Positions 9,188 through 19,831 of a stretch of 40,617 nucleotides of DNA are shown here, one piece after another. The notes beneath the pieces were generated by a model. The model saw only the letters and a list, made by a program, of their open reading frames with translations. It had not been told where the DNA came from and ran no database searches. Source of the stretch: Collybiopsis luxurians FD-317 M1 (Eukaryota; Basidiomycota; Agaricomycetes; Agaricales; Omphalotaceae); contig KN834803.1 in assembly GCA_000827265.1 (NCBI GenBank), positions 80,644 to 121,260 on the forward strand, written 5' to 3'. Every line of letters begins with the position of its first letter. The stretch's first letter is position 1. A program made the translations under genes and the position numbers.

Positions 9188-11553
9188 ACAAAGGTAGTAA
9201 AGGTCCTAACACAAGGCAAGAAGTTCAGTTCTTTTTTCGGCTGTAAAAAGAGTGTAATGACCAGCGAAATCCAGCTTTAATAACAAAGGTAATTGTAAAG
9301 CTTTTATGGCCAAAATCATTGTCTTTTATCAGTGGAAATTAAAAGGAATACCCAATGTTTTTTTGAGCAAAATTCAGCCTTAATTGTCATCTTTTTCTTG
9401 ATTATGATACAGGAGAAGAAAGTCTCTGAATTTCCAGCATTTTTTCAGGCAAAAATAAGGATTTATTTCAAATCTATTTATGGTAATAATTATGGCTGAA
9501 AAAATTTGAGCCAGTTGTAGTGAAAGATAAACACAAGCCATGCGGCTCATTGACACATGCAAGCATGCGAAATGGACCGAAGGCCAAAAGGTTGGCAATA
9601 ACTAGGACTTTCTGCACAAATCTGAGACTAGGGTTGTGCAAGGTCGGGTCATGAACCCTGGTTTCAGGTCAGGGTCAGGCGGGATCCTGCCCTAAGCTGT
9701 GGGGTCAGGTCAGTTCTGTGTTGGGTCTGGGTCAAAGACTTAACTTGACTCAAAGTTAGGGTTGACCCATGCTGCAAAATATTATCTGAGCAAGGCACAA
9801 CGAGTGCAAAATTCATTCATACAAGTAAATATTTTATCAACTACACATTATTCTCAAGCCTGGCTACATAGCAGTCCTTATCCCTGGCAATCCTTATCCC
9901 TGGTACAAAATTTTGCATTATGCAAGATACTGAAGCCAAAGAGACTGACCACTTGACCCAGGTTGTAGGATAATAATTCATTTCGCAGTATTCACCCCAT
10001 TGTAGAATCTTAGAAGGAATTTCAGTAAATGAAGAAGTGTCTTCTGGCATAGAGCATCTTATATATGCTTGGCCATAATATTGTTTTTAAAAAAATACAA
10101 TGGATCACTATCCCAATACCCTGTGTTGATTGCTTTGTTTCAGCTGAGCTTGTATAAGGACAATGGATATTTATGCCCTTCTGATCTAAGTTTGTGAACA
10201 ATCCAGGATAATTTGGTGCAGTCAAGTGAAGTCTGGGTGTAGGATTGGAAAACAATATAGAGGCAGATGCAGCAGTGCATATTGCCCATATCAAGTAGGC
10301 CACTCTGTTCTAGAAAAAAATATCTGCTGAAAGAGCTCCAAAGTGCCTTTCCTAACATCTCTCCAAGTACACTCATGAGTATATCATTATCTCCATTCAA
10401 TGTTAGGTCCCAATTAGAAACCTGATTAGGTTCTGACCCTTAAGGCCAACACTGCAACAGTGACATGGGAAAATTGCAGACATCAGTAGGAATGCTTCTT
10501 ACCATGTTCCTTACATATGAGTTTAGATTCTGATACAAAAAGGTATAGACACTTTAGTTGTCCTTCAAAATCAGTTGCAACCTAGTCTCCTGTAAGCAGA
10601 GAACATGACAATCAGTATACTGATGTATGTGCCGTCTGTTGATTGTTCGATGACTTTTGGACAGGCCTATTAAGCGCCAATTAGATCACTTAATCAATGG
10701 TCGAATGTGGAAGCACCGAGCTTGTTGAATGCATTCTGCTTTATTCTGGCCTTGTTTTTTGCATCCAAATTTTTTTGAAAATTCTTCAAATCATTTGGCC
10801 ACCTCGGAATTTATTTCGCGACAATTTTGTCCAATATTGTGTGAGCGGATTTCTAATTCAGACTCCCAAAACAGGTATTCGGACATGTATTAGTTTATGA
10901 AATGATCTCAAGGTATCATTAACAATAGAGTATTGGTCCAAGAATAATGGTTGTCAGGTGAACACAGATATGAGTCATTAAAGAAAAAATAAAAATAACT
11001 AGGAACTACAAACTTATCTGTTTGGTGGGTGTTATTTTTTTTCCACAAGCAGGGGCGCATAAAATAGATTTAGAAATTTAGTCTTTTCCCAGTCAGTCAT
11101 TTCTGTAACCTGTTTGTCACATTGGCTTATGGCTAAACCTGCCCTGGAGCAGCACACATTTTTATTGAGTCATGATTACCAAATGCTACCAAGGAATTCT
11201 GAAACCAAAGCTGCACTGAGAGTGGAAAGTCTCTCTGCTCACTCCCTCACTCTGAGAAAAGCCCCAAATATAAGGGGATCTGGGTTGGTTACATTCTTGT
11301 AGTTGTATTAGATGAGGAAGACTGACTCAGAAAATTAACCATATGACTGCAGTGTATTGCTGACTTTTGCACATTGAAATGAAAAAATTTTTGGCATGCC
11401 ACTGGCACAGTCAAGTTGTGAGCACTGAGTGCCATGACTTGTAGATGACTCAGATGAGCACTTGAATTCTTAGAAAAATGACGTGTGCAATATAGCATTT
11501 CTGAATTTCAGTCACAACTTGTGATTTTTCTCTTAATCAATCAAATACTGGAT
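9188..11553. other. AT-rich intergenic region, no gene seen
   Basis: Short open frames here lack introns, motifs and consistent codon use, so none is called. Two things stand out. About 9530-9600 resembles the outer (5'-flank) end of the esterase duplication unit (the ACAAGCCATGC motif followed by GAAGGCCAAAA), a likely relic of a third copy. About 9632-9770 is a cluster of GGTC/GGGTCA words starting with TAGGGTTGTGCAAGGTCGGG, a form seen at the ends of hAT-like transposons, but I could not find a matching right end. From about 11325 the sequence belongs to esterase duplication copy 1. Confidence 0.6.
9632..9770. repeat. GGTCA/GGGTC-rich low-complexity block
   Basis: The words GGTCAGG, GGGTCAGG and GGGTCAAA recur, ending with the complementary TTGACTC and TTGACCC. 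This could be the terminus of a non-autonomous DNA transposon; only one end is recognised. Confidence 0.35.
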
Positions 11554-13683
11554 TTAAAAGTCCAAAAATGCATTCCATAGAGCAGTGCAAGGTGTATCCT
11601 GAATTGCACATTCATTTGTAATACTCACTCAAGGAGAAAAAGTTTACGGACCTGGGAATTGCTCGTAACAGCTTGCACGAAGTTATCTGTATCAACATTT
11701 CCATTATACGCCAATCTTGCTAAGGTCTGAGTGGCATTTCCGGGAACATATTTAGGCCAATTTGGCGCAGGAGATGTGTCTGGGTGTTTGATAAAGTTTG
11801 CAATGGCCGTTTGGAATGTCTTGGATAAAGTAACTTCGTTAGATGTCGCGGTGGAAGCATTGAATGTTCCAAATAGTTCCGGGACTATGGAAAGATTAAG
11901 GGAAAGGTAAGGTGGCAGTGTAGCATACGCACGCTCAGTAGTATGCCAAGCACCAGCATTCGGGAAAAGCTGAAGATCAGGAAAGACAGGCCCTACCAAC
12001 TGCCATTATACCCGCTGCTAGAATGCTCAATGCCATTTTTAAGAGTTAACTTACCATACTCATACCGGAAAACGTTAGAGAGACCGGATTGAACAAAGGC
12101 CTCTGTCCATAGGCTTGCTGGGCTGGATGTGTGAAGTACAAAAATATCAGCTTAGATTGGAACACATCAAGCTGTAGTCACTTTACCAGAGAAAGACCAA
12201 ATCTCTGAAAGAGTCCGCAATCACATCCGTGTCATTCTCTCCAGGATACAGCGCTCTTACAACATCTGCAGGAACTATTGTTCCTACCCCCGTAGAGTCC
12301 AGGAAGGCGGTGAGATTATTCTCACCAACGGTGAATAGTGTGCCGTCGTTCTGTGTGTTCCCGGCTAGCACTGGCACTCTAGCCGTGTTGCCGGCTCGAA
12401 TCCGTTCCAGATTATCCGTGAATGTGGTGAAACTAGTGCAGTCAGTGGCCGGTTACAAATGAGGAAAAGAAAAGCTGAACCTACTTATCAATGATCGCCG
12501 ATCCGAAGGTCCCACTTGTAGGGCCGTTTGTGTATGCCCTAATATCCGCTGCTGAGACGTTCTTGAGGCATGCAAGTCGCAAGGGACCAGGGGGTTGAGT
12601 ACAGCCTACTGCAATGGAAAAGTTATTGAAAGCGTCGAAGGGGGCGAGAGAAGGAATGGTATCGGGAGTGGCGCCTGAGAAGAGGATCGCGGCTCTGAAC
12701 GGTGGATCAATGGGATGTCGAACAACAAGACCGGAGACGGATGTTGCTCCTGCAGATTGACCCTGCAAAGGAAATGAATTTGAATCTATGTTCCATCGAA
12801 GAGTAAGAGAGAGCGCTCCACTGACCATGATAGTGACCCGGGTTGGATCTCCGCCAAACTGCGCAATGTTTAGCTTAACCCACTCAAGAGCAAGTTCTTG
12901 ATCCAAGAAGCCAAGGTTGTTTGCCTGAAGAGGCAGATCGGGTGCACCAGGGAAGCCAAAGACGTTTGTACGGTAGTTGATGGTGACAATAACAATGTCT
13001 TGGTTAGATGCGATAGATGTTCCATCGTAGGCGGGCAGAGACGCGGTTCCAAAAACTAGCCCTCTGTGAAAAATGTCAGTTGTGGACATTCAGATGATCT
13101 ACTTGTACGAGCCTACCCTCCATAGATCCAGAAAACAACTGGTTTTTTGGCATCTGAAGCTAGAGAAGGGGCCCAGACATTCCTGAGTACACGAATAGGG
13201 AGTCAGCACACTCACACTTGAATGATGGAATAAACAGACAGGAAAAGGCAATCCTCATTTTCAACTGGTGGATCTTGCGGATTATTGAATAGCAATTCAT
13301 TCAAGCTAGCGATAGCGAAAGGGAATTGCTGAACACAAGCGGGACTGAGAACCGTCGCATTATGAGTTGCAGTACTAAGAAATGGAACTGGCGGCTCCCA
13401 ACGGAGTGGGCCGGTAGGTGATTCAGCGAATCGCTGCACAATGTTACTAAGAGTATTCGTATACACAAGAAGCTTATGCTCTACTTACAATGCCTTTGAA
13501 TGACATAACTGGGTTCGAAGCCAGGAATCAGTATTTCGGAGGATATTTTATGTTTGAGTACGGTTTACCGCCATCCTGTTCAATGCCTCGAAGGGTTCCA
13601 GACGTCGTTGAAACCGTGACAAGAGACTGAGCATGTACCACACCACCGAGAACCGCAGGGAGAAAGAAAGCCAAAGATCGCAT
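11554..13683 (-). CDS. Type-B carboxylesterase/lipase, secreted, copy 1
   Basis: Ten exons: 13683-13569, 13508-13489, 13433-13240, 13182-13117, 13063-12826, 12762-12485, 12432-12187, 12122-12055, 11992-11652, 11598-11554; 536 residues. The start ATG gives a signal peptide (MRSLAFFLPAVLGGVVHAQS), so the enzyme should be secreted. Family landmarks (PF00135, alpha/beta hydrolase): FKGI followed by RFAESPTGPLRWEPP, NEDCLFLNVW, oxyanion segment WIYGGG, nucleophile GQSAG at the start of exon 6, acid region QNDGTLF (Asp where Candida lipases have Glu) and catalytic His in GAWH (exon 9). The last exon, ending in LWNAFLDF, is only 45 nt and easily missed. It hydrolyses carboxyl esters; the substrate cannot be read. 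All frames are open, so the gene looks functional. Confidence 0.9.
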
Positions 13684-13734
13684 CCTGTATGTTAACTGTG
13701 ATCGCACAACCTTTTCAAGTATAACCTTCAGACA

Positions 13735-13740
13735 TTTATA
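13735..13740 (-). promoter_or_regulatory. TATA box of esterase copy 1
   Basis: TATAAA on the minus strand 52 nt before the ATG at 13683. It is conserved at the same spacing in copy 2, which supports the chosen start. Confidence 0.55.
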
Positions 13741-14169
13741 CATTTCGTAGACGTCAGCTGCTAAAGATAATTGGATTCTTATTTGGGAGGCTTCGATTGC
13801 CGAACCAAACTTGTGGTCCGCGCCTGAGACTATCTAGCCTAAAAATCCAAGGCCTGAGGGGAAAAGTATCGCATATTTGGAACAATGTCTCGAATCATAT
13901 TAAATGAAAAGAAGGAAAGAATTGCCGCCAGAAATCCCTCTTAGACCCAGATGACACGTCCACAGGCATATTTTTAAAGTTGTTCCGAAGGCGAAAGCTG
14001 TCAATGCCTGAGAATGTTGAATAGAACTCTCGACACATGCCACAGCGGATGAGTACACAACGGACGACTAGCGGCTGAGATTCGAAGATCTATGTTTAGA
14101 TGTGTAGAATAGACGTGGCTCAAGCAGAGATTAGCTTCCGTATCCCACCAAAGGGGTTAGTGATTTTAA

Positions 14170-15150
14170 CGAGCAGCCAGTCCGAGCGTCCGAGCAGGTA
14201 CGAGCAGGTACGAGCAAGTACGAGCGGGGCCGAGCTACATCCAATATGCTAGGTAGGGCTAGGTACTACACTATTTAGCACCCTTACGGTGCCCTCTAGT
14301 GATTAATTCAAAGATATTCAAGTGGCGAGAAGCAAGTCCACCTCTTTGATACACTCTAACTCATGTTGACAGCGAGGTCCAGAGTTTAAGTTGGACTCTG
14401 AAGGGGAGGAAGAGAAATGTCCTAATGATAAGTCCAGACCTAGGCTGCATATGATATCTTGCAAAATAAGGAGTAGGACTTAGTAATGTATGTATTTACT
14501 TTTATACTGAATGTGATCTACCTATGCAACCTTCATTGATTCAGCTTTCTCCCCTGGAAATAATTATACATCCTTATACAAGAAAGAGTACAGATACATA
14601 CGAGCAGGTGCGAGCAAGTATGAGCCACCGGTTCGAGTGTCCAAACCAAATCCGAGTGTCCGAGCGATTTTGACGAGAGCCCGAGCAACTTCAACAATTG
14701 TCCAAGCAACATCAGTACAGTTAAAAAGTACATTAGTATGATATTTCATACATTGTTTCTATCAATCTCACTACATACAGAATGTCATAGCAAAATTCCC
14801 TCATTTCGTGATATTTAGCATAGCTAATGCAACGTAGTTTCATTGTGGTTATGAAGATCGAGTCTTTGAACTCTGAGATTGCCTTTCCAAAGCAATAAAG
14901 GTTTCATTGTAGCATTTACAAGCATATACCAAGCGTAAGAGTGCTAGTTTCTTTGACATGTAATGCATGGATTACTAAAAAGATTCAGTATTTCATTCAT
15001 TTATTATTTGATTATTGAGCCTTAATAAAGGTCTGTATCATGATTTATTAGCCTTATGGACCTGTATATCTATTAACAAAGCATTTCCATATGGCTCGGA
15101 CCTCGGAGATTTTTGCTCGTACTTGCTCGGACACTCGGACAGGGCACTCG
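14170..15150. mobile_element. TTAA-flanked non-autonomous DNA element (MITE-like), 981 bp
   Basis: TTAA at 14166-14169 and 15151-15154 flanks the element. The left end begins CGAGCAGCCAGTCCGAGC; the reverse complement of the right end begins CGAGTGCCCTGTCCGAGT, and similarity continues for about 35-40 bp into runs of GTACGAGCA. The paralogous flank of esterase copy 2 (near 19325) has a single TTAA and no insert, which serves as an empty site. There is no transposase. An internal block of the same CGAGC words lies at 14598-14705. TTAA targets are typical of piggyBac and a few other superfamilies; the termini here do not decide which. Confidence 0.7.
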
Positions 15151-15949
15151 TTAAAGTCTCCACCCCATCTGATCTCTCACTAGATTGAAGTATTACTCAC
15201 CTGTCTCTGCATGTGCGGGTGGGATGACAATGAAGATAACTTCCAATGATGAGCACAAGCCATGCAGCTATCCAACCACGCCTGAACAGAAGGCCAAAAC
15301 ATCTATGAACAGTCCATTCCCCAGGGACGATGCACCTGGACCTTTTCATTGCAACATTCATTCATCCTGCTCTTTGACTCGTATGTTTTAAGCAAATTGT
15401 GACAGTAGAATATTTACACCTTTTTGCCGAAGGTTGCATACAGAAGAACATGGTAAGAAACACTCTTACTGTTCTCGGTAACTTTATGGCAATGGGGAAA
15501 GTAATGATAGACACTTTACTTACCCTTTAAAACCAAGCGAGATCAGCTATCAAAATCAGAATTAGTTAGAGCTTGATAGCTTAAAGCTCTAATCTTTCAT
15601 CTAGGTCTCCCTTACCTAATCTTATTTTTTTCAATTTCTCATCTTTTGTAAGGTCGATGAGAGGCTTTCAGTCACACAATAGAACTCGACTAGATGTATA
15701 TCGAGAAGTACTACATGTGAAGAAAGAAAGCGAAAGAATGAGTAAGGGTAATACAGTATTTATATGTCCGAATGAGTGTATATGTAATCATGCTGTAACA
15801 GTGTATGTATCATGGAAGTGTAGGCCTTACATCTTTTCTCTGTTTTCATAATCCTGAAATTTCCACCTGCTCCTGTTGGTTGAATTGTGATATGTTAGAA
15901 GTGTGGCTTAGTCATTTCCCTTTCAAAATACACATGAACAATGTAATAA

Positions 15950-16320
15950 TAAGTAGTACTCGCACTTGAGTATGACTCCAGTTAAATAGTTTAACAAGTA
16001 CTCGCTATACTCGAGGGCAGTGAGCACTTCATGGTTCAAGTACTCAATAGCACTTACTGACTCAAAAAAGTAAGCTGCTTCTGTAAAATATGTATACATA
16101 TTATAGTAATGAAACCATTGTTTATGCATTGCCAGTCATTTTTTGCTGGTGAAGTTGTGAGTACTTGTGAGTACTCCGACTCTCCCTACTTGAAATGTGA
16201 GTACTTGCAACTTTAAAGGTATTAAGTTTTAACTCGCACTCGAGTACATACTCATGCAGTTCAGTACTCATGCATCTCGAGTAATGAGCAATGAACAAGT
16301 AATGAGTATCCGCTAGTGTT
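15950..16320. repeat. GAGTAC/ACTCG-rich region
   Basis: Words such as AGTACTC, GAGTACT and ACTCGAG recur on both strands many times within 370 bp. Probably the degraded body or subterminal repeats of a small transposon; ends not defined. Confidence 0.35.
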
Positions 16321-16540
16321 GAGAAAAGGTTATGGCAAGTACTTCAGGAATAGTGAAACTTCTTATTGTTTAGCTACTCTACGTACATCTTTTATACCTA
16401 GAGTAATTACTTCTAGAATATTCTACTAATTTCGATAATACTTAAAGAGATTACTAAGAAAACAATGGAGCACTGCTTGAGTCGCTCCTAGAATGTGTAA
16501 GTACCTTCTCGCACATTCTCAACAGCTAGTATTCATTACT
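16298..16540. repeat. Imperfect inverted repeat, possible small MITE
   Basis: Arms at 16298-16325 and 16516-16540 are near-perfect reverse complements (AGTAATGAGTATCCGCTAGT against AGTAATGAATACTAGC, both then continuing into GTTGAGAA), separated by about 190 bp. The CTAGTGTTGAGAA-like inner ends recall hAT-type termini. No clear target duplication. Confidence 0.4.
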
Positions 16541-16756
16541 CGTGCCCATGTCTAATGAGGATGACATGTTCAGAAAATATGACTGCAAGTGTATCGCCGA
16601 CTCTGCGCATTGGAATGCAATAGAATTTTGGCATACCACAGTCAAGTTATGATTGTGACTTGTAGGTGTCTCAGATGAGGAGAATTTATCAGAAAAATGA
16701 TGATGTGGAAATCTTGTTATGCATCTTTTAACATACTAAAAAATCAAATACTGGAT

Positions 16757-18880
16757 TCAAAAGTCCAAAAATGCATTCCATAGAGCAGTGCAAGTTGCAT
16801 CCTAAATTGCATATTTATTTTTCGGGGCGCATTTAGGGATAAAAAGTTTACAAACCTGGGAATTGCTCGTAACAGCTTGTACGAAATTATCTGTATCAAC
16901 GTTTCCATTGTACGCCAATTTTGCTAATGTTTGAGTTGTATTTCCAGGAACATACTTAGGCCAATTCGGTGCCGGAGATGTATCTGGATTTTTAATGAAG
17001 TTTGCGATAGCTGTTTGGAATGTCTTAGACAAAGTAACTTCGTTAGGTGTCGCGGTGGAAGCATTGAATGTTCCAAATAGTTCCGGGACTATGGAAAGAT
17101 TAAGTGAAAGGTAAGGTGGCAGATCAGCATACCCACGCTCAGTGGAATGCCAAGCACCAGCATTCGGGAAAAGCTGAAGATCGGGGAAGACAGGTCCTAC
17201 CAACCGCCGTTATACCCATTGCTAAAATGCAATTTAAAAGTTGTCGACAAACCATACTCATAACGGAAAACACTAGAGAGACCGGATTGAACAAATGCTG
17301 CCGTCCAAAGGCTTGCTGGGCTGGATATGTGAAGGACAAGAATATTAGCACACCTTAGAACACGCCAAGCTGATCACTTTACCAGAGAAAGACTAAATCT
17401 CTGAAAGAGTCCGCGATCACATCCGTGTCATTCTCTCCAGGATACAGCGCTCGCACAACATCTGGAGGGACCAGTGCCCCTATCCCCGTAGAGTCCAAGA
17501 AGGCGGTAAGATTATTCTCACCGACCGTGAATAGCGTGCCGTCGTTCTGTGTATTCCCGGCTAGCAGTGGCACTCGAGCCGCGTTTCCGGCTCGAATCCG
17601 TTGCAGATTATCCCCGAAAGTGGTGAAACTAGTACAGTGAGTACGGGGTCATAGATAAACAAAAGAAAGACTGAACCTACTTATCGATGAGAGAGCCGAA
17701 AGCCCCGCTTGAAGGACCGTTAGTGTATGCCCTAATATCTGCAGTTGAGACGTTCCTCAGGCACGCAAGTCTTAGAGACCCTGGAGCTTGAGTACAGCCC
17801 ACTGCAACGGAAAAGTTATTGAAAGAGTCAAAGGGGGTGAGAGAAGGAATGGTATCGGGAACAGAGCCTGAGAAGATGATCGCGGCTCTGAATGGCGGAT
17901 CTATAGGATGTCGAATAACAAGACCGGAGACGGACTCTCCTCCTGCAGATTGGCCCTGCGAGTCGAGAAGTGAGCTGGAGTTCGAGTTCTATCGAAGAAT
18001 GAGAGAGAGAAAGCGCTTCACTGACCATAATAGTGATCTGCGTTGGATCTCCCCCGAACTGGGCAATGTTTAACCTGACCCACTCAAGAGCAAGTTCTTG
18101 ATCCAAGAAGCCAAGGTTATTTGCTTGGAGAGGCAGATCGGGCGCCCCGGGGAAGCCAAAGACGTTCGTGCGATAGTTGATAGTGACGACAACAATGTCT
18201 TGGTTAGATGTGATGGATGTTCCATCATAGGCGGGGAGAGACGCCGTTCCGAAAGCTAGCGATCTGTAAAGAGTGTCAGTTGCAGACCTTCAGATGATCT
18301 ACATTAGCCTACCCTCCATAGATCCAGAAAACAACTGGTTTTTTGGCGCCTGAAGCTGGTGAAGGGGCCCAGACATTCCTGCGTGCAAGAATAGGTAGTC
18401 AGCAGACTCGCGCGTGAACGATGGCAGGAACAAACAAGAAAAGGCAATCCTCATTTTCAACTGGTGGATCTTGCGGGTTATTGAATAAGAATTCACTCAA
18501 ATTGGCGCCAGCGAAAGCGAACTGCTGAACACAAGCGGGACTGAGAATCGTTGCATTATGAGTTGCAGTACTAAGAAATGGAACAGGCGGTTCCCAACGG
18601 AGTGAGCCGGTAGGTGGCTCAGCAAATCGCTGCAGGAGGTTAAGACTATTCATATAATTGTACAAGTAGCTCATGCGTTACTTACAATGCCTTTGAATGA
18701 CATTACTGGGTTCGAACCCAGGAATCAGTATTTCGGAGGATATTTTATGTCTGAGTAAGGTTTACCTCCATCCTGCTCAATGCCTCGAAGGGTTCCAGAC
18801 GTTGTTGAAACCGTGACAGAAGACTGAGCATATACTACCCCGCAGAGGACCGCAGGGAGCAAGCAAGCCAAAGACCGCAT
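16757..18880 (-). CDS. Type-B carboxylesterase/lipase, secreted, copy 2
   Basis: Ten exons at the same positions as in copy 1: 18880-18766, 18705-18686, 18629-18436, 18378-18313, 18263-18026, 17955-17681, 17628-17383, 17320-17253, 17196-16856, 16801-16757; 535 residues. Signal peptide MRSLACLLPAVLCGVVYAQS predicts secretion. Catalytic landmarks are kept: GQSAG nucleophile, QNDGTLF acid region, GAWH histidine, LWNAFLDF end. One notable difference is in the oxyanion-hole segment, WIYGGS here against WIYGGG in copy 1; the residues after the nucleophile also differ (GQSAGGES against GQSAGATS), and these lie near the active site. Introns have diverged more than exons, as expected for two genes under selection after duplication. 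Substrate unknown. Confidence 0.9.
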
Positions 18881-18931
18881 CCTAAATGCTAACTGTGATC
18901 GTACGACCTTGCCAGGCATAACCTTCAGGTA

Positions 18932-18937
18932 TTTATA
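18932..18937 (-). promoter_or_regulatory. TATA box of esterase copy 2
   Basis: TATAAA on the minus strand 52 nt before the ATG at 18880, at the same place as in copy 1. Confidence 0.55.
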
Positions 18938-19831
18938 CATTGAGCAATCAGCTGCTAAAGATTGCTGGCTTCCCACTCGGGAGGCTTCGATTGCCGAACC
19001 GAAGCGTCGTTTGCGCCTGAGACTATCTAGCCTAAATGGTGCCGTATATCGGGAACAATGTTACGAATATAATCAATGGCAAGAAGGACAGTACTGCGGC
19101 CAGAAACTGTTCTAAGACCCAGATGACACATTTGCGCACATATTTCTAAGTTGTTCTGAACGCGGAAGCTGTCAGTGTCTGAGAAATTGGATAGCACTCT
19201 TGACACATGCCACGGCGGTCAACTAGTCATGCACATGTTCAGCAGCAGAGATTTCGATATCTATGTTTAGAGTCGAAGTGGCCCAAGTAGGTATTGGCTT
19301 CCGTCTCCGGACCAAAAGGTAGATCTTAACTTCCACATCCACTAGGAGTTTTTCTGATCTAGTTTGAAGCATTACAACCTTCGCGCGGATGGGATGACGA
19401 TAAGGATGACGTCCAGTGATGAACTCAAGCCATGCAGCTCGTCGACACATGCGAACACGCCGGTAATGCTGGATCCATTCAATGTAACTCGATCGACGCG
19501 AACGGAGGAGTTAATAGACGGAAGGCGAAAACGATCCGGGACGATGCGCCTACTAGACCCGTTCATCGCTACCATTGAGGAAGACATTCGTTCATCCTGC
19601 TGTTTGACTCCGGCCGCTTACATATCCTCAGTCAACCGGCTGGGAGTGGATTAGAACAGGAGGTTGACTGGAGGACTCGTCCAGCACTTCGGAAACTCGA
19701 GCCCGGAAGTTGGTATCTTTGAAGCAATCTGGGGTTATTTTGCGAAGCTGACGAACATTTTTCGTTTCCAGTTTTGCCTTCGATTCATTTTAATGTAATG
19801 TCTATAAAGAAATATTCCAGAAAAGTCAACT
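18938..19831. other. Intergenic: upstream flank of esterase copy 2 and 3' flank of the ABC transporter
   Basis: Most of it is the conserved upstream part of the esterase duplication unit, including the uninserted TTAA site near 19325. After about 19620 the sequence is unique. Short open frames on both strands show no motif and are not called. Confidence 0.6.

Larger units (their letters stand above)
11325..15390. repeat. Esterase segmental duplication, copy 1
   Basis: This segment matches 16565-19620 in the same orientation: about 230 bp downstream of the esterase stop, the whole gene, and about 700 bp upstream of its start. Without the 985 bp of inserted element plus target duplication, the unit is about 3.1 kb. 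Matching is closest in exons and at the TATA box; flanks have drifted more. Confidence 0.8.
13741..16756. other. Intergenic region between the two esterases, mostly repeats
   Basis: From 13741 to about 14165 it is the upstream flank of esterase copy 1. Then follow a TTAA-flanked inserted element (14170-15150), the rest of the duplicated flank (to about 15390), AT-rich sequence with no gene, a stretch rich in GAGTAC/ACTCG words (about 15950-16320) and an inverted repeat (16298-16540). Downstream flank of copy 2 starts about 16565. No coding region is supported. Confidence 0.65.
16565..19620. repeat. Esterase segmental duplication, copy 2
   Basis: Direct repeat of the copy 1 unit (11325-15390), without the TTAA-flanked insert. 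The right limit is where both copies share the CATCCTGCT-TTTGACTC segment (15367 and 19594) and then diverge. Confidence 0.8.

Noticed and set aside
9841..10400. Minus-strand ORFs of 69-93 codons in the AT-rich gap
   Set aside because: No splice-consistent extension, motif or conserved context; composition looks random.
13505..13530. tRNA B-box-like GGTTCGAAGCC, also at 18709
   Set aside because: Lies in intron 1 of both esterase genes, with no A box or cloverleaf; better read as part of the intron end.
14180..14235. CRISPR-like short repeats (CGAGCAGGTA)
   Set aside because: Units are adjacent without spacers, the genome is fungal, and the repeats belong to a transposon end.
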